Shown one piece after another: positions 8,866 through 16,323 of a stretch of 64,000 bases of DNA. Source of the stretch: G963676205 sp964342525 (lineage in GTDB: Bacteria; Campylobacterota; Campylobacteria; Campylobacterales; Arcobacteraceae); contig CAYFGQ010000008.1 in the NCBI GenBank assembly GCA_964342525.1, positions 19,300 to 83,299 on the forward strand, given 5' to 3'. The translations under genes and the position numbers were made by a program. A model generated the notes under the pieces. The model was given only the letters and a program-made list of their open reading frames with translations, was not told the origin of the DNA and did no database searches. Positions within the stretch are counted from its first letter, which is position 1; the number at the start of each line of letters is the position of its first letter.

Positions 8866-9645
8866 ATGAAATTAGATATATACCAAATAGATGCTTTTGC
8901 AAATAAAACTTTTGAAGGAAATCCAGCGGCTGTAGTACCATTGGAGTCTTGGCTTGATGATGAGATTTTACAAAAAATAGCAAATGAAAACAATCTAAGT
9001 GAAACAGCATATTTTGTAAAAAATGACAAGGGTTATGATCTTAGATGGTTTACACCAGCTGATGAGGTAAATATGTGTGGACATGCCACATTAGCCTCAG
9101 CTTTTGTTCTTTTTAATGAACTTGATTTTAAAGAAGATAAGATCATCTTCGATACAAAAAGTGGGGAGCTTATAGTATCAAAAGAGGGTGATTATTTAGT
9201 TATGGATTTTCCTGCTTTGGAAATTGAGCAAATTGATTTACTTGATAAGTTTGAGAGTATCTTAGGGCATAGACCTATAGAAGTATATAAAAGCATGGAT
9301 TATATTGTAGTGTTTGAAGATGAAGAGATTTTAGCAAGTATAAATCCTGATATGAGAGCCTTAAAAGAGCTTGATCTAAGGGGTGTGATTGCCACATCAA
9401 AATCTACAAACTATGATTTTGTATCAAGGTTTTTTATACCAAGTCATGGCATTGATGAAGATCCAGTAACTGGCTCAGCCCATACACAGCTTGTAACTTA
9501 TTGGTCTGGAGTTTTAGGGAAAAATAGTTTTAGTGCAAAACAGATATCAAAAAGGGGTGGGGAAGTTCTTTGTGAACTAAATGGTGATAGATGTATTATG
9601 AAAGGTAAGGCTGTAAAATATTTAGAAGGTGTGATAAAGATATAG
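8866..9645 (+). CDS. PhzF family isomerase/epimerase-like protein
   Basis: The 259-aa protein has the family's opening YQIDAFANKTFEGNPAAVVP, the catalytic glutamate in NLSETAYFV, the FTPADEVNMCGHATLASA block and DEDPVTGSAHTQLVTYW near the end. PhzF enzymes have a diaminopimelate-epimerase fold; outside phenazine producers their substrates are mostly unknown. There are no phenazine genes here, so phenazine synthesis should not be inferred. The start directly abuts the preceding GNAT stop. Confidence 0.85.
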   Translation: MKLDIYQIDAFANKTFEGNPAAVVPLESWLDDEILQKIANENNLSETAYFVKNDKGYDLRWFTPADEVNMCGHATLASAFVLFNELDFKEDKIIFDTKSGELIVSKEGDYLVMDFPALEIEQIDLLDKFESILGHRPIEVYKSMDYIVVFEDEEILASINPDMRALKELDLRGVIATSKSTNYDFVSRFFIPSHGIDEDPVTGSAHTQLVTYWSGVLGKNSFSAKQISKRGGEVLCELNGDRCIMKGKAVKYLEGVIKI

Positions 9646-9710
9646 AAAGGTTTGTAAAATATTCTGCTCATTGATAATAAATTGTTTTGTTTTAATATAT
9701 TGGGAAGGTG

Positions 9711-9737
9711 TATAATTTAAAGCCTCTTTAAATTATA
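9711..9737. terminator. Bidirectional terminator between phzF-like and serine hydrolase genes
   Basis: A perfect 12-bp inverted repeat (TATAATTTAAAG / CTTTAAATTATA) with a 3-nt loop lies between two converging genes and is followed by a T-rich stretch. The stem is AT-rich, so termination strength is uncertain. Confidence 0.6.
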
Positions 9738-9744
9738 TTTTGAT

Positions 9745-11157
9745 TTAAAGAATGGCTTTATTTTTATTTGATCGTAAAAAATAAAATATTTTTCCTATAA
9801 TTCCAAATATTGAAATCATAATTAGACCCAACATTAGATATCCAATATCTGGTGAAAACATTAAAAACACACCAAATGTTAAATTATATAGTTTAGGCAA
9901 TAAAATATATAAAGACAAGATGATTAAAATATCAAATATTATAGATATTGTTATTTTAAATTTTGAAATATTTTTAGGTTTTTTGATAAAACGATATATA
10001 AAAAATAGTTTTATGATTATAGCTATTATGAAAAATATATATGCAATTATAGAAATAATATCTATAGCTTTATCTTTTGGTTCTTTATTTTTGATGATAT
10101 CTATTATATCACTAGCAAGTGAGGTTAACCTGCTATTTCCTAGTGTATAGGAAGTTGTATTTGAGAGTAAAATAATACCTAGCTTATCTTGTGGATAAAT
10201 TATCATTGTACTTGTATATCCTGGAGTTGATCCTAAGTGATCAAGACTTAATTCATCTTTTGTGTGTGTAAACCATCCAAAACCATAATAAAGACTATCT
10301 TTAACTATAGGGGCACTTTGTGTTTGTATTTGTTTTATGTTTTTAGATACTTCAATATTTATTTGATTGATCAAATATTTACTCATATCTTCTATATTTG
10401 AAACTATATAACCTGCTGGAAGCATAATTTTACTAAAAGGATAATCACTTTTGATAGGATGCCCAAACCAATGTATATGAGCTTGAACTAAATTGTTTTT
10501 ATCTAGATTATCTAATGATGCAAAACTATTATTCATAGATAGTTTTTGAAATATATTTTTATTTATATATTGATCGTAAGATACTCCAGATACTTTTTCT
10601 ATAATCAGACCTAGAATTTGATAATTTATATTTGAGTATTGAAATGTTTTAGATGGCTCTGATTTTAAAGAAATATCTTTTAATGCCATAATAGTTTTTT
10701 CTAAAGCAAAATCACTACTATCCCAGTCATCAAAATTTTTTAATCCCTCAAAAGTAGAAAATCCACTTGTCTGATTAAGTAGTGTTCTTATCGTAATTTT
10801 ATCTATGTTTTCCATATCTTTGATTTTAAACCAAGGAAGATGCTTTTTTATTGAATCATCTAGATTAAGTTTTTTTTCTTCAATCAATTGTAGTATTGCT
10901 AATGCTGTAAAAGATTTGGTTAATGAACCAATATAATATAAGGAGTTTTCATTTATATTTTTATCTTCTGAATAACTTTTTTTATAAACTAGCTTATCAT
11001 CTTTTACTATACCTATAGATATGGAGGGTATATTTACTTCATTTTGCACTTTTTTTATGTGATTATCTATTTTGTTAAAAGTTTGATTATCGATATTTTT
11101 AGCATTTAAAGAAAGAGAAAAAAGAGTACTTACTAAGATAATGATTTTTATGAACAA
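9745..11157 (-). CDS. Beta-lactamase-fold serine hydrolase with C-terminal membrane helices
   Basis: The 470-aa protein starts with a signal peptide (MFIKIIILVSTLFSLSLNA). The penicillin-binding-protein fold follows: SxxK in GSLTKSFTALAILQL, YxN in FQYSNINYQ and HxG in HLGSTPGYTSTM. The last 120 residues hold three or four hydrophobic helices, anchoring the catalytic domain on the periplasmic face. This architecture matches AmpC/EstB-like serine hydrolases, which may be peptidases or esterases; a true beta-lactamase is not implied. It appears to be transcribed alone. Confidence 0.8.
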   Translation of the reverse strand: MFIKIIILVSTLFSLSLNAKNIDNQTFNKIDNHIKKVQNEVNIPSISIGIVKDDKLVYKKSYSEDKNINENSLYYIGSLTKSFTALAILQLIEEKKLNLDDSIKKHLPWFKIKDMENIDKITIRTLLNQTSGFSTFEGLKNFDDWDSSDFALEKTIMALKDISLKSEPSKTFQYSNINYQILGLIIEKVSGVSYDQYINKNIFQKLSMNNSFASLDNLDKNNLVQAHIHWFGHPIKSDYPFSKIMLPAGYIVSNIEDMSKYLINQINIEVSKNIKQIQTQSAPIVKDSLYYGFGWFTHTKDELSLDHLGSTPGYTSTMIIYPQDKLGIILLSNTTSYTLGNSRLTSLASDIIDIIKNKEPKDKAIDIISIIAYIFFIIAIIIKLFFIYRFIKKPKNISKFKITISIIFDILIILSLYILLPKLYNLTFGVFLMFSPDIGYLMLGLIMISIFGIIGKIFYFLRSNKNKAIL

Positions 11158-11236
11158 TTGTAAGCCTTTTTAAATTTTATCTTTGTATCTTAGCTAAAAG
11201 AGCGTTTTTTTGGTGTAACTTTTTATAAAATGATCT

Positions 11237-11263
11237 CTTGCAATGCCAAAATGGCATTACAAG
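11237..11263. terminator. Hairpin downstream of the exported DUF4242 gene
   Basis: An inverted repeat CTTGCAATGCCA / TGGCATTACAAG (one mismatch, 3-nt loop) lies 23 bp past the stop of the Tat-signal DUF4242 gene. There is no clean T-run in either direction, so it may be an mRNA-stabilising hairpin rather than a strong terminator. Confidence 0.45.
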
Positions 11264-11286
11264 TATAGGTGAATTGTTGTTTTGAT

Positions 11287-11736
11287 TTAGCTTAGTAGTG
11301 CTAAATCAGCTGGGGTGATTGTACTAACTTCTGTAATACTCTCATATGGTAGGCCTATTTTATCATGGACTCTTTTTACAGCTTGTTCATTTGGTGCCAT
11401 ATTAAAACAAAAAGCTTTTCCATCTTCAAATCCCACATGGATTCTAAGGGATATTACACCTTCTTCATTGCAAGCATCTTCATATTTTTTATAAAAATTT
11501 TCCATTTGAGCTGGTGTGATACCTGCTGGAAAGGTTTTGCTATCTTTGTCATGGGTATCTATGAAAAACTTCATTTTTCCCATAGCAAGATTTTTCTTTA
11601 GTATAGAGTTATTTGCACTAAGTGGACTAAGGCTAGGAGATAGGGCTAGTACACCTGCAACTAGCCCAGCCTTTTTAATAAAATCTCTACGATTTAATTC
11701 ACTATCCTCTATACTCTTAGGATCATCATGACTCAT
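11287..11736 (-). CDS. Tat-exported DUF4242 protein
   Basis: A 149-aa protein with a twin-arginine signal: LNRRDFIKKAGLVAGVLALS (RR about residues 16-17), then a hydrophobic stretch and the DUF4242 domain (about residues 52-149). The domain is a close paralogue of the 98-aa protein encoded just upstream, sharing KFFIDTHDKD, TFPAG.TPAQME and GKAFCFNMAPNE. DUF4242 includes the small nickel-binding protein SCO4226 of Streptomyces; metal binding here is inference. The Tat signal suggests folding, possibly with a bound metal, before export. Tail-to-head with its paralogue, 18 bp apart. Confidence 0.8.
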   Translation of the reverse strand: MSHDDPKSIEDSELNRRDFIKKAGLVAGVLALSPSLSPLSANNSILKKNLAMGKMKFFIDTHDKDSKTFPAGITPAQMENFYKKYEDACNEEGVISLRIHVGFEDGKAFCFNMAPNEQAVKRVHDKIGLPYESITEVSTITPADLALLS

Positions 11737-11754
11737 TTTTTACTCCTTTTGATC

Positions 11755-12051
11755 TTAGCTTAATAGAGCTAAATCACCTGGAGTGATTGTATTTACTTCT
11801 GTAATACTATCGTATGATAATCCAACCTTATCATGAACTCTTTTTACCGCTTCCTCATTAGGAGCCATATTAAAACAAAATGCTTTACCATCTTTAAATC
11901 CCACATGAATACGAATAGATATCACACCTTCCTCGGCACAGGCTTCTTCGTATTTTTTATAAAATCCTTCCATTTGTGCTGGTGTTAAACCTGCTGGGAA
12001 AGTTTTATTATCCTTATCATGTGTATCTATGAAGAACTTTAGTTTACTCAT
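11755..12051 (-). CDS. DUF4242 protein, cytoplasmic copy
   Basis: A 98-aa single-domain DUF4242 protein without a signal peptide. It is nearly identical to the domain of the downstream Tat-exported copy, so the pair arose by tandem duplication, with one copy gaining (or losing) an export signal. Conserved His, Asp, Cys and Glu residues in FIDTHDKD, RIHVGFKDGKAFCF and MAPNEEAVKRVHDKVG could bind a metal. Upstream lies a TGTGA-N6-TCACA palindrome centred 41.5 bp before a transcription start predicted from a TACAAT -10 box, so Crp/Fnr-type activation is likely. Confidence 0.8.
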   Translation of the reverse strand: MSKLKFFIDTHDKDNKTFPAGLTPAQMEGFYKKYEEACAEEGVISIRIHVGFKDGKAFCFNMAPNEEAVKRVHDKVGLSYDSITEVNTITPGDLALLS

Positions 12052-12124
12052 TTTTTATCCTTTTATATGTAGTTTGTTTTTAATGTACATTGGTGAAATT
12101 GTAGGAAAATGTATATTTTAATTC

Positions 12125-12140
12125 TGTGACGTAGATCACA
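12125..12140 (-). promoter_or_regulatory. Crp/Fnr-type site upstream of the DUF4242 gene
   Basis: A perfect TGTGA-N6-TCACA palindrome. A TACAAT -10 box at 12103-12098 on the minus strand gives a start near 12091 and puts the site centre at -41.5, the class II activator position. The same pentamers and spacing occur at 40290-40305. Confidence 0.6.
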
Positions 12141-12172
12141 AAAGGTTTGATGTAAAAATATTGCTATATTTT

Positions 12173-12216
12173 AATAAAATCCCGGAGAATATATATAAAA
12201 TGAATAAAATCCCGGA
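12173..12216. repeat. Two direct repeats of 14 bp
   Basis: AATAAAATCCCGGA occurs at 12173-12186 and again at 12203-12216 (30-bp period), inside the decayed stretch between the DUF4242 genes and the ATPase gene. The CCCGGA is unusually GC-rich for the surroundings. It may mark a recombination or deletion junction. Confidence 0.6.
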
Positions 12217-12225
12217 TATAAAAAA

Positions 12226-12300
12226 GTAGCTTTTCCATCTTCAAACCTTTTCATGGCCTTAAACTTTATCATGGATATATATGAAGAATTTTAATTTACT
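12226..12300 (-). pseudogene. Decayed third DUF4242 copy
   Basis: Two short stretches match the intact copies. TAGCTTTTCCATCTTCAAA (near 12227-12245) corresponds to the middle of the coding region. The stretch from TCATGGATATATATGAAG to about 12300 corresponds to the first codons, but the start codon itself and most of the gene are deleted. Upstream, ACATTGG, a TACAAT -10 box and a 5-6-5 palindrome sit at the same relative positions as before the intact gene. I read this as the ruin of a third tandem copy with its promoter still recognisable. Confidence 0.65.
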
Positions 12301-12347
12301 TTTTTATGTACATTGGAAAAATTGTAAGGGAATGTGTAGATTTATTC

Positions 12348-12363
12348 TGTTAACTGAGTAACA
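12348..12363 (-). promoter_or_regulatory. Variant palindrome upstream of the decayed DUF4242 copy
   Basis: TGTTA-N6-TAACA occupies the position equivalent to the TGTGA-N6-TCACA site before the intact gene, again 41.5 bp from the start predicted by a TACAAT box (12326-12321). Both half-sites differ from the intact site by matching changes, so symmetry is kept. Confidence 0.4.
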
Positions 12364-12475
12364 AAAAAGATAGTAGGTTTTATTAGATAATATAAATATA
12401 AAACAGTATTAATTGTATTTAGATATAATTGCTTCAAATAATTTACTTTATGTAGTAAATAAGAAGGGTTAATTA

Positions 12476-13645
12476 GTGGAAAACTATATAACTAAAATAG
12501 ATATAAAAAAGTTAAGACACTTAGAAGATATAACTATTGATTTTGGAGATGATAAAAAACATCTTATTTTAACTGGGAAAAATGGAAGTGGAAAAACTTC
12601 TCTTTTGGATAAACTAAATTTATTTATTTCTAATATATTTAATACTCCTAATAGTATGAACAAATTTTATGAGTATAAGGATAAATTAGATATTGTAGAT
12701 AAAGTAAGACATAAGTCATTATATGATCTTGTAACTAAATATAAAGATTGTGTTCCTACCTTTAAAAAAGAAATGAATTCAGATCTTTCAGAATTTACAT
12801 ATGCTTTTTTCTCTGCAAAAAGAGTGAATAAATCAAATCTGCCTAAAGGGATAAATAAAGTTGAACTTTCTAAAAAAAAGACGGAAAAATTAAATAAAGA
12901 TTTTCTACAATTTATAGTAAATCTAAAGGCTGAAAAATCATTTGCAAATGATGATAATGATGTGGAAACTGTTCAAAAGATAAATGATTGGTTTAATAGG
13001 TTTGAAAATATGTTAAAAACTATATTTAGAGATGAAAATCTAGAAATCAAATTTGATAGAAAAAACTATAATTTTACCATACAAAGAACAAATAGAGAAG
13101 AGTTTGATTTTAATACTTTAAGTGCTGGGTATTCTGCAATTATAGATATCATCACAGAATTAATTTTAAAGATAGAAACAACACCATCAAAGAGTTTTGA
13201 ATGTAATGGTATAGTTTTAATAGATGAAATAGAAAATCATCTTCATGTGGAACTTCAAAAAAATATTTTACCTTTTTTAACTACATTTTTCCCAAATATT
13301 CAGTTTATAGTTACTACCCATAGCCCTTTTGTTTTATCATCTATTGAAAATTCAGTTGTTTATGATTTAGAAAGAAAGGAGCAATTAAGTGGTGAAAAGC
13401 TTAAAAATGCTTCATATTCACAAATAGTGAAAAACTATTTTGAATTAGACAGTGAGTTTTCGAATATTTTAGAAAATGATATCTCAAGATATAAAGCACT
13501 TATAGAGAAGATCGAAAAAGATATAAGTATTGAAGAGGAAAAAGAGTTGTTAAATTTGGATATCAAATTAGATAAAATAGCACCAATGCTTTCGGATACT
13601 ATATATTTGAAATTTAAAGAACTTCAAGATGAACTTAAAGCATAA
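12476..13645 (+). CDS. AAA family ATPase, Septu PtuA-like
   Basis: A 389-aa ABC/SMC-like ATPase: Walker A GKNGSGKTSLL (about residues 34-44), a signature-like NTLSAGYSAIIDI, Walker B GIVLIDEIENHLH and the H-loop FIVTTHSPFVLSS. The start is GTG with AAGAAGGG upstream. The stop overlaps the start of an HNH nuclease gene by 1 bp. An ATPase of this size coupled to a ~210-aa HNH protein is the layout of Septu (PtuA-PtuB) phage defence, and related pairs occur in retron Ec78-type systems. I see no reverse transcriptase or ncRNA here, so Septu-like fits best. The defence role is inferred from family and layout. Confidence 0.75.
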   Translation: MENYITKIDIKKLRHLEDITIDFGDDKKHLILTGKNGSGKTSLLDKLNLFISNIFNTPNSMNKFYEYKDKLDIVDKVRHKSLYDLVTKYKDCVPTFKKEMNSDLSEFTYAFFSAKRVNKSNLPKGINKVELSKKKTEKLNKDFLQFIVNLKAEKSFANDDNDVETVQKINDWFNRFENMLKTIFRDENLEIKFDRKNYNFTIQRTNREEFDFNTLSAGYSAIIDIITELILKIETTPSKSFECNGIVLIDEIENHLHVELQKNILPFLTTFFPNIQFIVTTHSPFVLSSIENSVVYDLERKEQLSGEKLKNASYSQIVKNYFELDSEFSNILENDISRYKALIEKIEKDISIEEEKELLNLDIKLDKIAPMLSDTIYLKFKELQDELKA

Positions 13646-14283
13646 TGATTAAAATAGATAGAAAACAAAATCCAACTTTTACAAAGTATGATGAACAGAT
13701 TGTACAAGATAGTCTTAAAATTGATTTCTTTAAAAAATGTTATTTGTGTGAAGAAGTGACAAGACATTTTGAAGTAGAACATTTTTATCCTCAAATATCC
13801 CATCCACAACTTACAAATGAATATTCAAATCTATTTTATAGTTGTCAAAAATGTAATAAAATAAAACCAAAGCAAACAAATACAACTCAAGAGAAAGAGA
13901 TACTTAATTGTTGTGAAATAGATGTAGAAGAATATATAAAATTATCTTTAAATATGCAAGAATGCAAAGTGGATGTGGAGCAAATAAAAGAAGATAATTC
14001 TTTAGAAGTAAAAATAAAAAATACAATTGCACTTTTAAATAGAATATATAATGGAAAAGACTCGCAAAGTAATTCTTGTGAAGATTTAAAAGATGATATA
14101 ATCCAAGAGATCGAGAAGTTTAGAAAAATACTTGATAAATACGAAACAACAAAATTAAAAAAGGCATCACTAGAAGAGATAGAAGATAATTTAAAAGTAA
14201 ATTCATCTTATAGTACGTTCAAGAGGTGGATTATAAAGGATAATGAAAATTTAAAAAAACAATTTATACAATATATTAATTAG
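13645..14283 (+). CDS. HNH endonuclease, Septu PtuB-like
   Basis: The 212-aa protein has a Cys-rich HNH core: CYLCEE (about residues 32-37), EVEHFYPQ (His-containing metal motif) and NLFYSCQKCNKIKP. Two CxxC pairs probably hold a structural zinc. The C-terminal half is helical and charged. The gene starts at the last base of the ATPase stop codon (TAATG), so the two proteins are made together. Its probable role is nucleic-acid cleavage as the effector of a Septu-like defence module; the target is not visible from sequence. Confidence 0.75.
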   Translation: MIKIDRKQNPTFTKYDEQIVQDSLKIDFFKKCYLCEEVTRHFEVEHFYPQISHPQLTNEYSNLFYSCQKCNKIKPKQTNTTQEKEILNCCEIDVEEYIKLSLNMQECKVDVEQIKEDNSLEVKIKNTIALLNRIYNGKDSQSNSCEDLKDDIIQEIEKFRKILDKYETTKLKKASLEEIEDNLKVNSSYSTFKRWIIKDNENLKKQFIQYIN

Positions 14284-14345
14284 CAAATATTAAGCTTTTA
14301 TATTCTTTATGTTACTATGGATTTTTAAATTCAAAAGGAGTAAAT

Positions 14346-14414
14346 ATGCAAAATACAAATAGTACAATCCAAAATAAAGCAGTAAGTTTACTTCTACTCC
14401 TCCTTCTCAAATAG
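14346..14414 (+). pseudogene. Orphan 22-codon ORF, probable gene remnant
   Basis: A short reading frame with an excellent ribosome site (AAAGGAG, 7 bp before ATG) encodes 22 residues: a polar start followed by seven consecutive leucines and a lysine, then TAG. This looks like the first residues of a membrane protein cut off by a deletion or stop. A genuine tiny hydrophobic peptide cannot be excluded. No continuation was found in other frames downstream. Confidence 0.35.
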
Positions 14415-14477
14415 ATTTAGATAATAAAATAATTCGAAACTGTAATTAAAACATAATAATATATATAGGTAATACCA

Positions 14478-14846
14478 ATGAAAACAATACAAACATATTG
14501 GAATCCATTAGATATAAAAAATATGGATAAATGGGAAGATATAGAAGGAACGGATGGTAATTTAAAACAGATTACAATAGCGCAAGATAAAATTACTGGG
14601 GATTATACAAGGCTTACTCTTTTTAAAGATGGGTATTCTACAAAAGAGTTTGGAGCTAAGTCACATGATTATCCTGAAGAGATATTTGTAGTCTCAGGTG
14701 AGCTTTATGATGAAGCTTTTGATATGTGGTTGACAGCGGGGTTTTATGCAAGTAGACCACCATTTGAAGAGCATGGTCCATTTATTGCAAAGGGGGATGT
14801 AATAATATTTGAGACTTCTTATCCAAGTCAAAGTGTAAAAAATTAA
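14478..14846 (+). CDS. Cupin-domain protein
   Basis: The 122-aa protein is a single cupin barrel. Cupin motif 1 is recognisable in SHDYPEEIFVVSGELYDE (His and two Glu), and motif 2 in RPPFEEHGPF, with a His; these would bind one metal ion. It resembles ChrR-type cupins, but no sigma factor gene is adjacent. It is the first of four closely spaced same-strand genes. The reaction, if any, is unknown. Confidence 0.7.
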   Translation: MKTIQTYWNPLDIKNMDKWEDIEGTDGNLKQITIAQDKITGDYTRLTLFKDGYSTKEFGAKSHDYPEEIFVVSGELYDEAFDMWLTAGFYASRPPFEEHGPFIAKGDVIIFETSYPSQSVKN

Positions 14847-14857
14847 AAGGGGAAACA

Positions 14858-15388
14858 ATGGGTAATAGATATAAAGTGATGAAGATGCATGATATAAACT
14901 TTATAAAGGAGCAAAAGCTTTTTTATATGGCTTCATGTAGTGATGCTGAGGTGAATTTATCACCAAAGGGTTATGATACTATTAGGATAATAGATGAAAA
15001 AACAGTTGTGTTTGCAAACTACCCGGGGAGTGCAAATAGAACATATAGGGATGCGGTAAATGATGGGGAGTTTACTATCTACTTTAATGCCTTTGAGGGA
15101 GAGCCAAAGATACTTAGACTTTTTTGTAAAGCAAATATTATAGAAAAGGATCATGAAAAGTATGAAAACTATTTTTCTCTTTTTGATATAAAAGATACAC
15201 AGATAAGAAATATCTTTGAGTTTAATATTTATGCTGTAGAATCTAGCTGTGGTGAATCTGTGCCAATTATGGAGTATAAAGAGGATCGTGAAGGTTTAAG
15301 AGATTGGGCAATTGATATGGATAAAAAAGGTGAGCTTGAAGCTTATAAAGAGAAAAACTTTACTCCTCCAAATTTGAAAGAGTTATAA
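14858..15388 (+). CDS. Pyridoxamine 5'-phosphate oxidase family (split-barrel flavin) protein
   Basis: A 176-aa protein of the FMN/F420-binding split-barrel superfamily. It starts with FIKEQKLFYMASCS, continues with SPKGYDTIRIIDEKTVVFANYPGSANRTYRD, and has later strands typical of pyridoxamine-phosphate-oxidase-like proteins. Many members of this clade are not true PNPOx enzymes, and the substrate is unknown. It follows the cupin gene by 11 bp and precedes the DUF1330 gene by 9 bp, so it is in an operon. Confidence 0.75.
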   Translation: MGNRYKVMKMHDINFIKEQKLFYMASCSDAEVNLSPKGYDTIRIIDEKTVVFANYPGSANRTYRDAVNDGEFTIYFNAFEGEPKILRLFCKANIIEKDHEKYENYFSLFDIKDTQIRNIFEFNIYAVESSCGESVPIMEYKEDREGLRDWAIDMDKKGELEAYKEKNFTPPNLKEL

Positions 15389-15397
15389 GGATTCAGA

Positions 15398-15682
15398 ATG
15401 GCAGTATATTTATTAGGGCAAATTTCAGGTATAAAAGATGAGAAAAAATGGTTTGAATACAAAAGTAAGGTAGGAGAAACATTACAATCTTTTGGAGCAA
15501 AGTTATTATTTAGGGGAAATAAAACAAAAAGTCTAATAAATTCTTCGACTACAATAGAGATAGTATCCATAGAGTTTGAATCAAAGGATTTGGTTGATAA
15601 GTGGTTTGAGAGTGAATCTTATCAAAATTTAGTATCCATAAGAGAAGAGGGTGCTGAGGTGACCTTGGAGCTTTATGAATAG
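15398..15682 (+). CDS. DUF1330 family protein
   Basis: A 94-aa dimeric alpha-beta-barrel-type protein of the DUF1330 family. Features are the opening strand AVYLLGQISGI, GAKLLFRG in the middle, and VSIEFESKDLVDKWFESESYQNL, the typical closing helix. The family has no settled function. It lies between the PNPOx-like gene and a hypothetical gene with short gaps, so it is probably co-transcribed with both. Confidence 0.75.
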   Translation: MAVYLLGQISGIKDEKKWFEYKSKVGETLQSFGAKLLFRGNKTKSLINSSTTIEIVSIEFESKDLVDKWFESESYQNLVSIREEGAEVTLELYE

Positions 15683-15693
15683 GAAGGATTAAT

Positions 15694-16317
15694 ATGAATC
15701 TAGAAAAACTAAAAGACGCAGAGGCATATTTTTATGAGCTTTATCCAAAAGGTTTTGAGGATGAGGCTATGGCTGTTATTAGAAAAAGGCACAATACTGC
15801 TAAAATAAGTGAGCAGGTTCATGAGATGTTTTCTAAGGATAAGTTTGGGCAGCCTGAACTTATTTGTGAGGCTTATTCTAAGATAGTGTCTAAATCTTCT
15901 CTTATCTCTTTATTTGAAAAGCCAAAAGTACGTGATATGGTAAAAGGGATGAGTGTAGGGCAAAAAGATATGCTTTCTATTGCATTATATGAGCTTTTAT
16001 ATGGGGATAAAAAAGAGGGCTTTAATGATCTTATAGAGATATTGGCTGAGAATAAATTAGCAAAGTGGTCACTGGTATCTTTACTTCCTTATTATTTTTA
16101 TAGGGATAAAGAGTATTTTATCAAACCAACTACTACAAAAAATGTGATAAAACATTTTGAATTGCCTGATCTTGTATATAAACCTAGACCAAGCTTTGAG
16201 TTTTATGAGGCTTATACAAAAGTTTTGGAGCAGATGAAAAAGAAAGTAAATATAAATACTACGGACAATGCTGCTTTTACAGGGTTTTTAATGATTAGTA
16301 TGGAAGATAATAGTTAG
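15694..16317 (+). CDS. Conserved-looking hypothetical protein (helical)
   Basis: A 207-aa protein that I do not recognise. It is mostly helical, without a signal peptide, membrane helix or obvious catalytic motif. The middle (about residues 60-130) has regularly spaced helices: VRDMVKGMSVGQKDMLSIAL, then GFNDLIEILAENKLAKWSL. Its position, 11 bp after the DUF1330 gene on the same strand, suggests a role tied to that operon. The ribosome site GGAAGGA fits the chosen start. Confidence 0.6.
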   Translation: MNLEKLKDAEAYFYELYPKGFEDEAMAVIRKRHNTAKISEQVHEMFSKDKFGQPELICEAYSKIVSKSSLISLFEKPKVRDMVKGMSVGQKDMLSIALYELLYGDKKEGFNDLIEILAENKLAKWSLVSLLPYYFYRDKEYFIKPTTTKNVIKHFELPDLVYKPRPSFEFYEAYTKVLEQMKKKVNINTTDNAAFTGFLMISMEDNS

Positions 16318-16323
16318 AGATAA

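Noticed and set aside
8866..9645. Phenazine biosynthesis
   Set aside because: The PhzF-family protein stands without any other phz gene; the family is widespread in non-producers.
12476..14283. Retron Ec78-type system
   Set aside because: The ATPase and HNH genes would fit, but no reverse transcriptase or retron RNA is adjacent.
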